DNA of 64,000 nucleotides from Hawksworthiomyces lignivorus (Eukaryota; Ascomycota; Sordariomycetes; Ophiostomatales; Ophiostomataceae), in the NCBI GenBank assembly GCA_002917075.1, contig NTMA01000035.1:310001-374000 (forward strand). Reading direction: 5' to 3'. The translations under genes and the position numbers were made by a program. The notes beneath the pieces were generated by a model that saw only the letters and a program-made list of their open reading frames with translations, was not told where the DNA came from and made no database searches. Below are positions 52,801-62,322 of this stretch, in pieces. How positions within the stretch are numbered: position 1 is the stretch's first letter; each line of letters opens with the position of its first letter.

Positions 52801-55800
52801 ATCTAGCAAGCAGCAGTGCGCAATCCTTTGTGCATGCGGCAGCATATGCACTCAGCAGCTGCGTGCGGAGTAGAATAGATGAACAACCCATCCGACTGGA
52901 AAAGTTCGAGAATAATAAGCATCTGATGACGGGAGAGTAGATGCGCAGAAACGTACTACAGACGATGCACGACGTATGATGCATATGCCTCCTGACTATT
53001 CCAACCGCTGTAGTCTTTCTCTCCGCACTCGATTCCTTTGTTTCGTAGTCTATCGCAGAGATGCAGCATCGTACGAATACGCTCGTCGGTGGCTCTTTAG
53101 TTTGCTCCCCTGTCGACGGCACTGCCACCTCCGAGCGGAGCTGGTGACTTCTCTAACTCTCTCAAGACGCAGCCCCCATCCCCAGGTAGAAGAAGAAGAC
53201 GAAGAAAATCGAAGAAAGAATAGAGATGATCTTTTTAAAAATCTCTCAACATCATATTAAAACAAGTTTTGGTGCTATCTACGGGGTTCGCAGAACAACC
53301 ACCAATCCGGTGTCGTACATCGCACCCTCCCACGCCCAGAGATCATCACCTGGCCACAATGCGGCAGCCTGTTTAATTTAATTCTTTATAGCGATGCAGA
53401 CAAGATTGGCAAATCCGAGGTTCCAGACTTGTTCCTAACGACATCGTGATCGTGCTGCGCATAGAAAAGCTAATTATTGCCTTCACTTACACCGCAGTAT
53501 TAAACTGGGGAACGAGCATAAGTGCTTCGCGCTTTTATCTGTGTGTGCATGGCGCCGCACTTGTACGTACATACGTATGTATGTATATACGCAAATCATA
53601 GTTACATACTTACTATTCCAAGATACGCACCTGTCCGCACAATTTCCCCCTTTGGAGTTGACCCCCCCTGTCCATTGTGCCTTTTCCGCTAACACCCCGG
53701 TCCCTGCTCATCTTTTCTTGCCCTGTGCGGCGCCGCTTCCCCCCTGCTCATCTTCTTTTCTCCTTATGGACCCACTTAACGACTTTCTTGTAGAATGTCA
53801 CCACGCGCATGGGGACAGGAAGAAAGGAGGCGAGCGAACAAACACAAGGCCAGCAGTAAGCATAGTTATACGGAGTACGCAAAAAGCAGACAGAGTCATT
53901 CCTTGGCAGTCTTGGAGACAGAAAAAGAGGAGACCGGATGACAAAATGGCCTTTCACAGCACATGGGTGCAAACTGCACGACCGCCGCAGAAATGACTGA
54001 ATGGAGCAATGGTGCTCCGTAAACCACGCTGGAAAAGGGTTTGCAAAACCTCGAGTCCCCGAACCCCTCTGGGGTTTTGGGGGTTGATCGTCTCATTTTT
54101 GAGCACTCCGTATATCCAGTCACTGTGACACGGGGGAATGGGAGCTCCTACGACCAGGTGATCGACTGTCTAAACTGCAGAATACGGAGCTGCGTCTGTT
54201 TCGTTTTGTTTCGTTTCAAACCAGGGCCCTGGTTTAGGCAGGACGTAAAGAGGGTGATAAGATATCTCTCCAGCCAGCCAGCCAGTCAGCCAGCACAGCA
54301 ACGGGCTTCCCAGTGGTGCGGTTCATGATCGCTCCATCCCCTACTAAGTCGAGGCAAACCAAGGAGGACATTATTTGTGCGAGCGTCGTAGGATACTATT
54401 TGTAGCACACTGGATCCCAGCCCAAAAGAGACCTTGTAATGGAGAAAGCGTGCGAGCGCGAAGCAACATCGTGGCTCGAGCAACGAGCTTGTCCCACTTA
54501 CAGGCCTCTACCCGAACGAAGAACCATGGAACTCTCAGACGTTGAACGGAGACTTTCTACACTATCAACCCCCCACTGTAAGAGGCTAGAATGGAGTAGA
54601 CGAAAAGAAGAGGAAAAAGCAAAAAAAGAAAGAAAGAAAGGAAAATTGAAAGCCGTATTTTCAATAAACAGAGCACCGGAATCACCTGCATCTTTGATAT
54701 CCAATATCTGATATATCCTTTTTAGAAGAGGAGTCCTTGGTTGACCGCCGCTTGGTTCTCGTCTTTTCTTCCCTTCCTGGCCCTTTTTCTCTCCGCCTTT
54801 CGCCTAGAGCAGCGAATTGACTGCTGTTTTTTTTTTCTGAATAGGTTTTTATATTGTTCCAGCCCAGCTTCTGGCTGCCCAGCTTTCCCTTTTCGATCTT
54901 CCCCTAGTAGCCTTTCCCTCTGCACCCCCTCGTAAAATACCAATCAACCCTCTTTTTGTTATCCACCTCCTTTCCCACCCGTCCTCCCCTGTACCTGTGC
55001 CTGTGCCTTTGCCAACACAACCCACCAAAGAATATGGATCCGTCCCCTTCTATCGTCTAGTATAACACATCCTCCACCACAAGTACTTGCCCGCTGTTGC
55101 TCCTGCGCCTAGATACATAGATGGCCAACCCCAGTATAACAGCGGCTCCGGAAAGCAAACGAGAAAAGTGGTATCTTGAAGGGGGTGGTGGTTTGTGCCT
55201 GCATGTTTTGTCCCCTTAAAGACAGGGAATAAACCCACTCTGGCTACTGCGCTCCTTCCTTCCCCTTGGCCTGTGTTCGTCCAGTGTTTGTCCAGTGTTT
55301 GTCCATCCTGCTTGCCCTGTGGACTTCTGGGTTCTCCTGCAGTTGTATACGGAGTAGATACCCCTGCTCTTGTTCTCTGCTTTTTCTGCTGGCACCGCGC
55401 TGCACTGGACTGCGCTGCAATACTGCGCTGTGTCGTGCCGGCCGCATATCGTGCGTCCTGCAGTTGAGATATCTCAGTGGCGCTGCATCTTGCCCTTCTC
55501 TCGGTGGTCCCGTTTTGTTTGTTTTTGCGTCTATCGCATCTTACATATTTATCTCCCTCCCTCTTTCTCTCTCACGCTCTCTCACTTTAGGAGTGTGTAT
55601 ACGTGCTTATACACAATACTGCAGGTGTGACTGTCCGACATCTGTCGATTGGCTCTTTCGCGAACCGAACCCGATTGCACCTGCTTGCTGTTGCACATTA
55701 CGCACCGCTATTTCTCAATTTGGCGCTTTCGTCAGCTTCAACGGGTTGCTCTCTCCTTCTTGTGCTCTCCGGCGCCCGCGTTCTTTCCTTTTTCTTCAGA

Positions 55801-57052
55801 AAAAAAAAAGCACTTTCACATACTTGGACTATTACGTAGCAATGCAGGGCAGCATTAACACGCTACTCTGTTCGCGCTAATGATATTATCTGCTTGTCGT
55901 CTCCATTCTTTCTCCATTCTCTAGGTCTGGTCCGGCCCTCCTCTCTAACACTTCGCTAAATAAACCTCCAATATTATTATTCCTTTTCTTCTCTCTTTTT
56001 CCTTCCCTCCCCTTTAGCTTTTGGCCTCGCCCATCACAAAGCCAATCTTTTCTTTTTCTCGTCATCCGTCACCTCGTCCCGACCTTTTCTCTGGCTTGTC
56101 TCTTTTCTACCTCTTTCTTCTCCTCTGTTTACAGTCCTGTAACACGCTCGACCTCGTCCTGTGTCATCTTTTGTCGCCTCTCCTTTTCTTTGTTTCTCCT
56201 CCCTCCTTTTCTCCTTCTACGGTTCTCTCCCTGTCTTCCGTCCCTAGAGAGAGACGAGTCACCAGTCTCTCTCCTCTTTTTGTTCTCCTCCAACTAGTTG
56301 TCCTCCTATTTCCCATCCGTCTCCCTTGGTTGTTCACACGCGTCTCGCAAAATTTTGGCCGCAATCAGATGCAACAATACGCAATCTTGCCTTGATTGGA
56401 CAAAACCCCAAGTTTTCAACCTACGACGATCAACAAGCACCTACCAGTCTTGGCCGACCTAGACAGCCATTCGATCGAGAATTCGAAAACCCCTACTCCG
56501 ATTCCTTGGGCCATCTCCTGGGTCGACCTGAGGAGTGGCCTGGCCAACGCTTCTACCTGCCGGAACATTCCTGACTAGCAAATTTCGACTTCATCTTCCG
56601 TCATGCGTGCCGCGTATCATTTCTGATGCAGATTATCTGATACCGGTGTACAGCCGCGCCGATTGCCGAAGAAAGCTCCGGTTATTGGCTTTCGTCGCCG
56701 CTAACCTTTGCCGTCTCCAACCGACGAACTTCTTGTCCCAGCAATCGCACAAATTTCTGGTCGAGAGCGGTGCCTCTTTCCGCTCTAGAATTCTACTGTT
56801 GTTGCTGCGAATTTAGTGCAGCAGCCTCACGCCTCCCCTCCCTGGGAATCCGAGTCTTCCAGCGGCAGTTTCCACAGTCATTGGCTACCTGCGCCAATCT
56901 GCAGACTGCAGGCAGCCGTGGCGGAAATATCGTAAAGCAGCCCGGCGGTGCAACACTAGATGCAAACAGCTCACTTCCAGACAGTGGGCCGAGCAGTTCC
57001 TAGCGTGGGTTTTGAACTGTAAGTCGACCGAACACGAACAAATATAGGAGAC
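49819..57052. other. 7.2 kb gene-free interval with repeats and pyrimidine-rich DNA
   Basis: The longest stretch without a supported gene. Frames up to 204 codons exist but show no protein-like composition or recognisable motifs. Contents: an 11-nt poly(G) (49955-49965), a palindromic GTACGTACATACGTATGTATG cluster near 53563-53592 (quoted in part), (CAGC)n at 54271-54295, AAAG repeats near 54626-54645, and TACGGAGTA motifs at 51171, 53869, 54105 (partial) and 55348. The part from about 55880 to 56340 is strongly pyrimidine-rich and could belong to a long leader of the gene at 57053; a frame of 124 codons from 56021 would then be an upstream ORF. Confidence 0.5.
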
Positions 57053-59695
57053 ATGTCTTCAACAGCTACCGAAGCGGCGGCATCGCTCCGGCAAAATGGC
57101 CAGTTGGCTGTTCGGCTGTCGTCGACTCAGCTGCAAGGGACCACTCCACCCAACGTGTCTCCCGCTTCCGATCAACAGTCCGCCGAGTGGGCCGCCCGCC
57201 GAAGACCCAAAAGAGCCGCGATCCCAAGACACCCGATACCATCCATGCAGGAAGCGTTCGCCGAATCCCTGGCGGAGGTCACGGCTGGAACACTCGCGAT
57301 GAAACCGAAGTTGCGGGTGGATACGCCCCAGATACGCCGTGACCGGCTTCTCGACCAAGACAAGTCTGAGGGCGCTCCTGCCGCCCTGTGGCGAATGCGG
57401 CCAGGCCAGAATTGCCATGAGCTGCGGAAGCTTCTTGCCCAGATTGCTTTTGGTGTCTATCTCCTTCTCAAGGGTATGGCCAACAGCAACGCCCAAGTTG
57501 TCGCCATTCTGCAGGGACACATCGTCGAGGTCGACGACTATCTGAAGACAGCCATGGAGGACTTGAATCTAGCTAACCAGGACCTTCATACGCGCCTGGA
57601 CTATCTCAAACTGCCCCTCAGCAACTTGCGCGCCTTTGAGGAAATGCTGGAAGACCGCGAGTTTCGCCTCCGCATCGTCGAGGGCAACGTCCGTATTGAG
57701 CACATCCTATCGCGTACGACGACGTCTCTCGTCCAGACAATAGATGACGTGGCGGAAGGCTTACGTTCGGCACAAGAGTTCACTACGTATCTCGCCGCCG
57801 AAGAACATGGCTCATGGCGCGACGATCGGCCTGACGTCGCTGAAATCTACGAGGCCATGCGATGCAATGCTGAAGGCTGGCTCGTCGCCTTTGCTGACCT
57901 AGAAGAAAAAACAAATGCCCTCGATCTTCTCATCTCGCAGCTTACTGACATGGTTACCGAAATGGATCGATGTGCTGGTGAAGTCAGCCGTCGGACGAGA
58001 GTAAGGATCCGTCTTCCAATTCTATCTTCTAGCCAAGGTGCTAACTCTTGTTTACAGTTCAGCATCAAACCCTATTCTCAGCCAGAGCTCAATGGGCGAG
58101 TGTCTCACGAGTCACAGCAGTCCTCATACTTGTCTTCTCATGAGACGACGCCACCTTTGTCGCCTGGCATTCAAGTTCCACAGATGCCACCTCGCCTCTC
58201 TCTTCGACTCAGCACGCTTGGCGATGGCTTATCGCCCAACTTTTTGGACCTAGGATCAAGGAACAGCTTTCTGGGTGGAGACATTACACTTCCCACATTC
58301 CAATACACGCCTCCTGCCGAAACCCCAAAAGTTGTTGAGCTCAAGCGTGTTTCAAGGAATGCCGTGGCAGCGAACTCCGTCCAGCAGCCAGAGCAGCAGT
58401 CCAAGGATGAGCCAGTTGAGAAGCCAAGCACTATTGCACCTTCCAATGAACAGTCTGGGGCTGCAGAGCAGGCGATGCAGGTGCGCATCTCAGATGCAGA
58501 TGCTGAAGTGGCTGTTGAAGTGGCGGCTGAAACTAGCAATGATGTTCATTCTCCCCGCACTTTTTTGCACTTGGATGACGATACGGCAAAGGATGAGCCA
58601 CATTCGGAAGCTGTGGAATTCTCAACCGAAGGAGCTCCAGCTGAGGAAGATCCAGCCGACGTCACAATCCAGCAGCAAGAGGCGAAAGAGGAAGAACCTC
58701 TGTATATTCTTCAGCCAAGAACGTACACTCCACAGCCGCCGACCCCGTTGCCCTCCCCTCGAGTGATTGAACATGAGGCGCAGGAGACATTTCAGTACCC
58801 CCGGCGAGGAGAAACGTCTTCTGCTAGGCAATACATACCGCCAGTCGAGGCGCGGTTGAGCTTCCGAGACTCTACCTCTACAGCAGTGCAGCCAGAGACG
58901 CAAATAGCGCAACCCTTGCGGGCACCGTCAAGTCACGCTCAACTAAGGGAGGAAGCATCCTACGACCAGCGATTTAAGGCGCTGTCCCCTACAATATCAG
59001 TATCGTCTGTCAAGACAAGCGACGGAGACAGCAACCACGGGATACCCAAAAAACGCACGTCCATCAGAGACCGGGTTTCCCTACGAACAACGCCTCCAGA
59101 CTCTATTCACGTTCCACCTCCAAATGCACCGCAGCTGCACCGTCCCGTGTTTGCTTCGCCGAGGACGTATCAGAACTACCAGACCTTTACAGGCCCAGAC
59201 TCAGCCCGCAGCTCCGAAGCTGGCCGTACTGCCAGTGTCACATTCAGTGATGCCACCGTGATCAACGTTGGCGGCCAATCTCGCGGCCATACTCCTGGCC
59301 AAAGCCGAGATTTCTCGCCGCCCGTGTTTCCGAATGTGATTCCCTCGCCGCACTCCGACCAACAGTTCTTCCGGCCTGTTCAGGCCAGCCCGCATTCGCC
59401 CCTGCAGCAGCGTCCCCACACGGCTGGCCAGGTGCCATCAAGACCCTATCACCTGCGGAATGCGCCTTCTTCGATGGGCATGAGCATGCTGAGCAGCGTG
59501 ACAACCATGACTCAGGACTCAAAGGGCCAGCCCACGCTGAAGAAGAAGCGGAGCGCTTTTGGCTGGCTCAAGAAGGCATTCACCTTGGACGACGACGAGC
59601 GCGCCACCTTTGACCAGAGAAGACAGGCACAGGAGCGGAACCTGTACTACGACAGCAGGAGCCCAAAGTTTCTAGATGGCAAACGCGTCAGATAA
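57053..59695 (+). CDS. Large conserved-looking fungal protein of unknown function, two exons
   Basis: Exons are 57053-58000 and 58058-59695, giving 861 residues. The 57-nt intron (donor GTAAGG, branch GCTAAC, acceptor TTTACAG) is a multiple of three without a stop, so an unspliced reading would add 19 residues; splicing gives SRRTR-FSIKPYSQPE. The first 85 residues are disordered. A helical region (about 110-320) has LLKGMANSNAQVVAILQGHIVEVDDYL, shown here in part, and FEEMLEDREFRLRIVEGN; these suggest a coiled, self-associating domain. The rest is Ser/Pro/Gln-rich and disordered, with PYSQPELNGR and PPLSPG. The C-terminus, KKKRSAFGWLKKAFTLDDDE then YYDSRSPKFLDGKRVR, is basic-amphipathic and could bind membrane or a partner. 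I do not recognise a named family. It is convergent with the thioesterase gene. Confidence 0.8.
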   Translation: MSSTATEAAASLRQNGQLAVRLSSTQLQGTTPPNVSPASDQQSAEWAARRRPKRAAIPRHPIPSMQEAFAESLAEVTAGTLAMKPKLRVDTPQIRRDRLLDQDKSEGAPAALWRMRPGQNCHELRKLLAQIAFGVYLLLKGMANSNAQVVAILQGHIVEVDDYLKTAMEDLNLANQDLHTRLDYLKLPLSNLRAFEEMLEDREFRLRIVEGNVRIEHILSRTTTSLVQTIDDVAEGLRSAQEFTTYLAAEEHGSWRDDRPDVAEIYEAMRCNAEGWLVAFADLEEKTNALDLLISQLTDMVTEMDRCAGEVSRRTRVRIRLPILSSSQGANSCLQFSIKPYSQPELNGRVSHESQQSSYLSSHETTPPLSPGIQVPQMPPRLSLRLSTLGDGLSPNFLDLGSRNSFLGGDITLPTFQYTPPAETPKVVELKRVSRNAVAANSVQQPEQQSKDEPVEKPSTIAPSNEQSGAAEQAMQVRISDADAEVAVEVAAETSNDVHSPRTFLHLDDDTAKDEPHSEAVEFSTEGAPAEEDPADVTIQQQEAKEEEPLYILQPRTYTPQPPTPLPSPRVIEHEAQETFQYPRRGETSSARQYIPPVEARLSFRDSTSTAVQPETQIAQPLRAPSSHAQLREEASYDQRFKALSPTISVSSVKTSDGDSNHGIPKKRTSIRDRVSLRTTPPDSIHVPPPNAPQLHRPVFASPRTYQNYQTFTGPDSARSSEAGRTASVTFSDATVINVGGQSRGHTPGQSRDFSPPVFPNVIPSPHSDQQFFRPVQASPHSPLQQRPHTAGQVPSRPYHLRNAPSSMGMSMLSSVTTMTQDSKGQPTLKKKRSAFGWLKKAFTLDDDERATFDQRRQAQERNLYYDSRSPKFLDGKRVR

Positions 59696-60189
59696 TCGAA
59701 ACTACCGAGATCAGTTGTCGCAAACAGCCTCCCGCCATGAAGCATCCGTTGTTAATCTATCTCACACTAATATCCCTCAAAAAGATACCCTCCTTTTTAA
59801 TGCACTACAGCATCGCATGTCGTCATTCCCAACTTAATTTTGCATTTACGAAAGCATAGCGTCCATCGATTTACATCGTTTTCCTTACACCTATATTATT
59901 GACTAAATTCGCAAACTATCTCAGACTCTCTCTTATTGTTTAAACTAATCATCTGGGGGTGGGGGGCCATAGGAGGACGGGGGGGGTGGCGGCGTATATG
60001 TAATTTTTATATCAGAATATTATGACACTGTTGATAATGACCATGAAATTGGATATGCTTGCTCCATCAACCTGCTCATAAATACAGGAAGTGAAAGCCA
60101 AAAAATGTCTTGAGAATCATCTATGCGAATTCTGTATGTACAAGGATATTTTCACGGCGCCTCTAAGAGTCTAAGTATCATCTTCCTCC
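59696..60189. other. Convergent 3' region
   Basis: 494 bp of AT-rich DNA between the unknown gene (plus) and the thioesterase gene (minus). A G-rich patch at 59954-59988 (GGGGGTGGGGGG and GGACGGGGGGGGTGG) could form a G-quadruplex on the plus strand. No gene seen. Confidence 0.55.
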
Positions 60190-61113
60190 TTACAGCCTTT
60201 CCTTCAGCGCGATGAACAAACACTCGCCTCGCGCTAGCTGCCTCGCGTCGCCATCCCACACGGCACCATCGATGAAGAACTTGCGCGACCCCTCCATGCG
60301 GACAAATCGCGCCGTCACCAGGACGGGTCCGGATGTGCGCACAGGTCGCAGATACGTGGTGTTGAGGTAGCCTGTGACGAAGCCCTTGTCGACTCTGACC
60401 GCAGCAGCCGCCGCCTCCTCGGGGGCCGAGAAGGGGCGGCTTCTCGGAGCAGAATTCGCTGCCTTCCCTGACTGATGCCGTGTCGCCCACTGCCGGTTGA
60501 TCGGGATCATCATGCCGAACACCTCGTCCATCACAGTGGTCACCAGTCCGCCGTGCAGCACGCCGGCGTGGCCGCTGAGCCCCGGGCCCAGGTGCAGGAG
60601 CGCCTTGATCTCGACGATGGGCGGCGGCGGGCCGCCGTCGCCGGATGCGGCCGCCGGCTCCTCGTGGAACACGATAAAGGCGCCGATGCCGTCGGGCGTG
60701 TTGAGCGTGACGTTGAAGGCGTTGTCGGGCGTTTTGAGGCCGGCCTTGAAGAAGCCCGTGGCCGGGTCCGGCACGGGGCGGCCGAGGCGGCGCGCGAGCG
60801 ACTGGAAGATGTAGACGCGGGCCGCGTCCCGGTCGCGCGTGCCCGCGCCCGGCCGGAGGTGCGCGGCGCACCAGGGGATGCTCAGAAAATAGTCGAGCTC
60901 CCGCGAGGGGTCGTACACGCCGGGCTGCAGCAGCTGCTCGGGCGTGTTCCGCTGTTGCTGCTGCTGGTGATCTGGCGGGATGTGCAGCTCGAACAGCTCT
61001 TCGATGCCCGGCTGGCCCTCCGGCTTGTCGTGCTTTTGCTGCGGGACAGCTGGAGATGCTCGCGGCGCCACGGCGCCTTTTCTCCCCTGAGTATCAACGC
61101 TCGTCTGTGGCAT
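60190..61113 (-). CDS. Hotdog-fold thioesterase-superfamily protein
   Basis: A single exon of 307 residues from ATG 61111-61113. The hotdog core is in the C-terminal half: IKALLHLGPGLSGHAGVLHGG, then VTTVMDEVFGMMI, the HGG-x(n)-DE pattern of PaaI/THEM4-type acyl-CoA thioesterases (HGG at about 188-190, Asp/Glu following). A second strand set reads VTGYLNTTYLRPVRTSGPVLV and VRMEGSRKFFIDGAVWD, also typical. An Ala-rich insert (about 225-245) splits the domain. The N-terminal 60 residues are disordered with a Gln run; the segment DYFLSIPWCAAHL precedes the domain as in fungal relatives. Substrate unknown. No clear targeting peptide seen. Confidence 0.85.
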   Translation of the reverse strand: MPQTSVDTQGRKGAVAPRASPAVPQQKHDKPEGQPGIEELFELHIPPDHQQQQQRNTPEQLLQPGVYDPSRELDYFLSIPWCAAHLRPGAGTRDRDAARVYIFQSLARRLGRPVPDPATGFFKAGLKTPDNAFNVTLNTPDGIGAFIVFHEEPAAASGDGGPPPPIVEIKALLHLGPGLSGHAGVLHGGLVTTVMDEVFGMMIPINRQWATRHQSGKAANSAPRSRPFSAPEEAAAAAVRVDKGFVTGYLNTTYLRPVRTSGPVLVTARFVRMEGSRKFFIDGAVWDGDARQLARGECLFIALKERL

Positions 61114-62322
61114 TGTCGCAACAAAATGCGAGGGAAATAGAGGAAACCAAAAAATTTATAGATAGAAAAAAAAAAAAAAGATGATATGACGCTGCTTGCT
61201 TGCCGATGAGACGCAATAAACGAATAGGACTAGGAGTAACGAATTACGGCCGCAATTGCATACATTGCAAATCAAACCTGCAAAATTTGTTATATGTATT
61301 CTAGAGACTCGAGAGAATCACAAAATCCAACCTCTTCTAAGAGTATCCCGAGATGCCGGCAATCGAGATAACTGCAGCACTTTGTGCCAAGGCAATATTA
61401 GCGCGACCTGCGCGGTATAGGAGGACGGCCAGTGGGCAAGATACGGTCCTCCACAGCGGCCGTGGGCCGAGACCGAGGATCTTCATTTAGGTAACTAGTT
61501 GAGCTGGCGGCTCTTGCGGAGACAAGGGCAATACTTCACAGCGCAGGATATTTCCCGGCGTAGGCTTAGACCTATTTCCCTACGCATATGCTAAACCAAG
61601 TTAGGCAACGTTCAATTGTTTTCCCACCTTTATGAAGCTCAGCTTGGTTCTGTAGGCCCATCTTTGCCAAATTCGACCTTACAGTACACAGGCAATGTCC
61701 TATTCCATTAGACATTGAACATAACAGAACCAATTAACGGTACAGTTGATTATAGCGAGAGATTGCGGCGGCAGGCTGCTAGAATCCTTCATATTTGCTC
61801 AACTCCAATCGTTGTTCCTCAGTTAAATTTTTACATTTATTATCCTCTCGGGCGATGTATGCCGTGACTTGTTTTACAGCTGCATCGACCTATGTGTTCT
61901 CGCCACAAGTATTCTATACAGTCTTCTTTGATATGAGATAAATGTGGATGTGAATTTTTCGGCTTTCTGTAAGTTTGATTGATAGCCTTGTTTTATGTCC
62001 TTTTGATTCTAGGCCTGAATGGCGGTGTTGTATCTGTATTTGTGCCCGTTATGCTTCGGGACGCCAATAAACTATGCCGAAGATGCTTGGAAACGGGAGT
62101 TTAACTCGAAAAAGTCCAAACCTACTTGATTTGGGTTAGCTTATAGTTATGCGGAAAATTAATTCAACGCGCGGAATTATCAGCCGCCATAATTCACGTG
62201 CTGCTTATGTTATTTGACGTATGGCTAAAATTTCTAGCTTGGGGGCTCCAGTATCAGTGTCACTGTTTTTTCTTTCTTTTTCTTAACTACAAACAACACT
62301 TGGAGACTGCCGGAAACACGCC
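61114..62322. promoter_or_regulatory. Divergent promoter between the thioesterase and URI/Bud27 genes
   Basis: 1.2 kb, AT-rich in the right half, with a 13-nt poly(A) near 61168-61180. It serves as upstream region for both flanking genes. I see no RNA gene or open frame of substance in it. Confidence 0.45.

Noticed and set aside
55266..55880. 204-codon plus-strand frame as a gene
   Set aside because: Cys/Ser/Leu-rich composition without motifs and with simple-sequence content; no support for coding.
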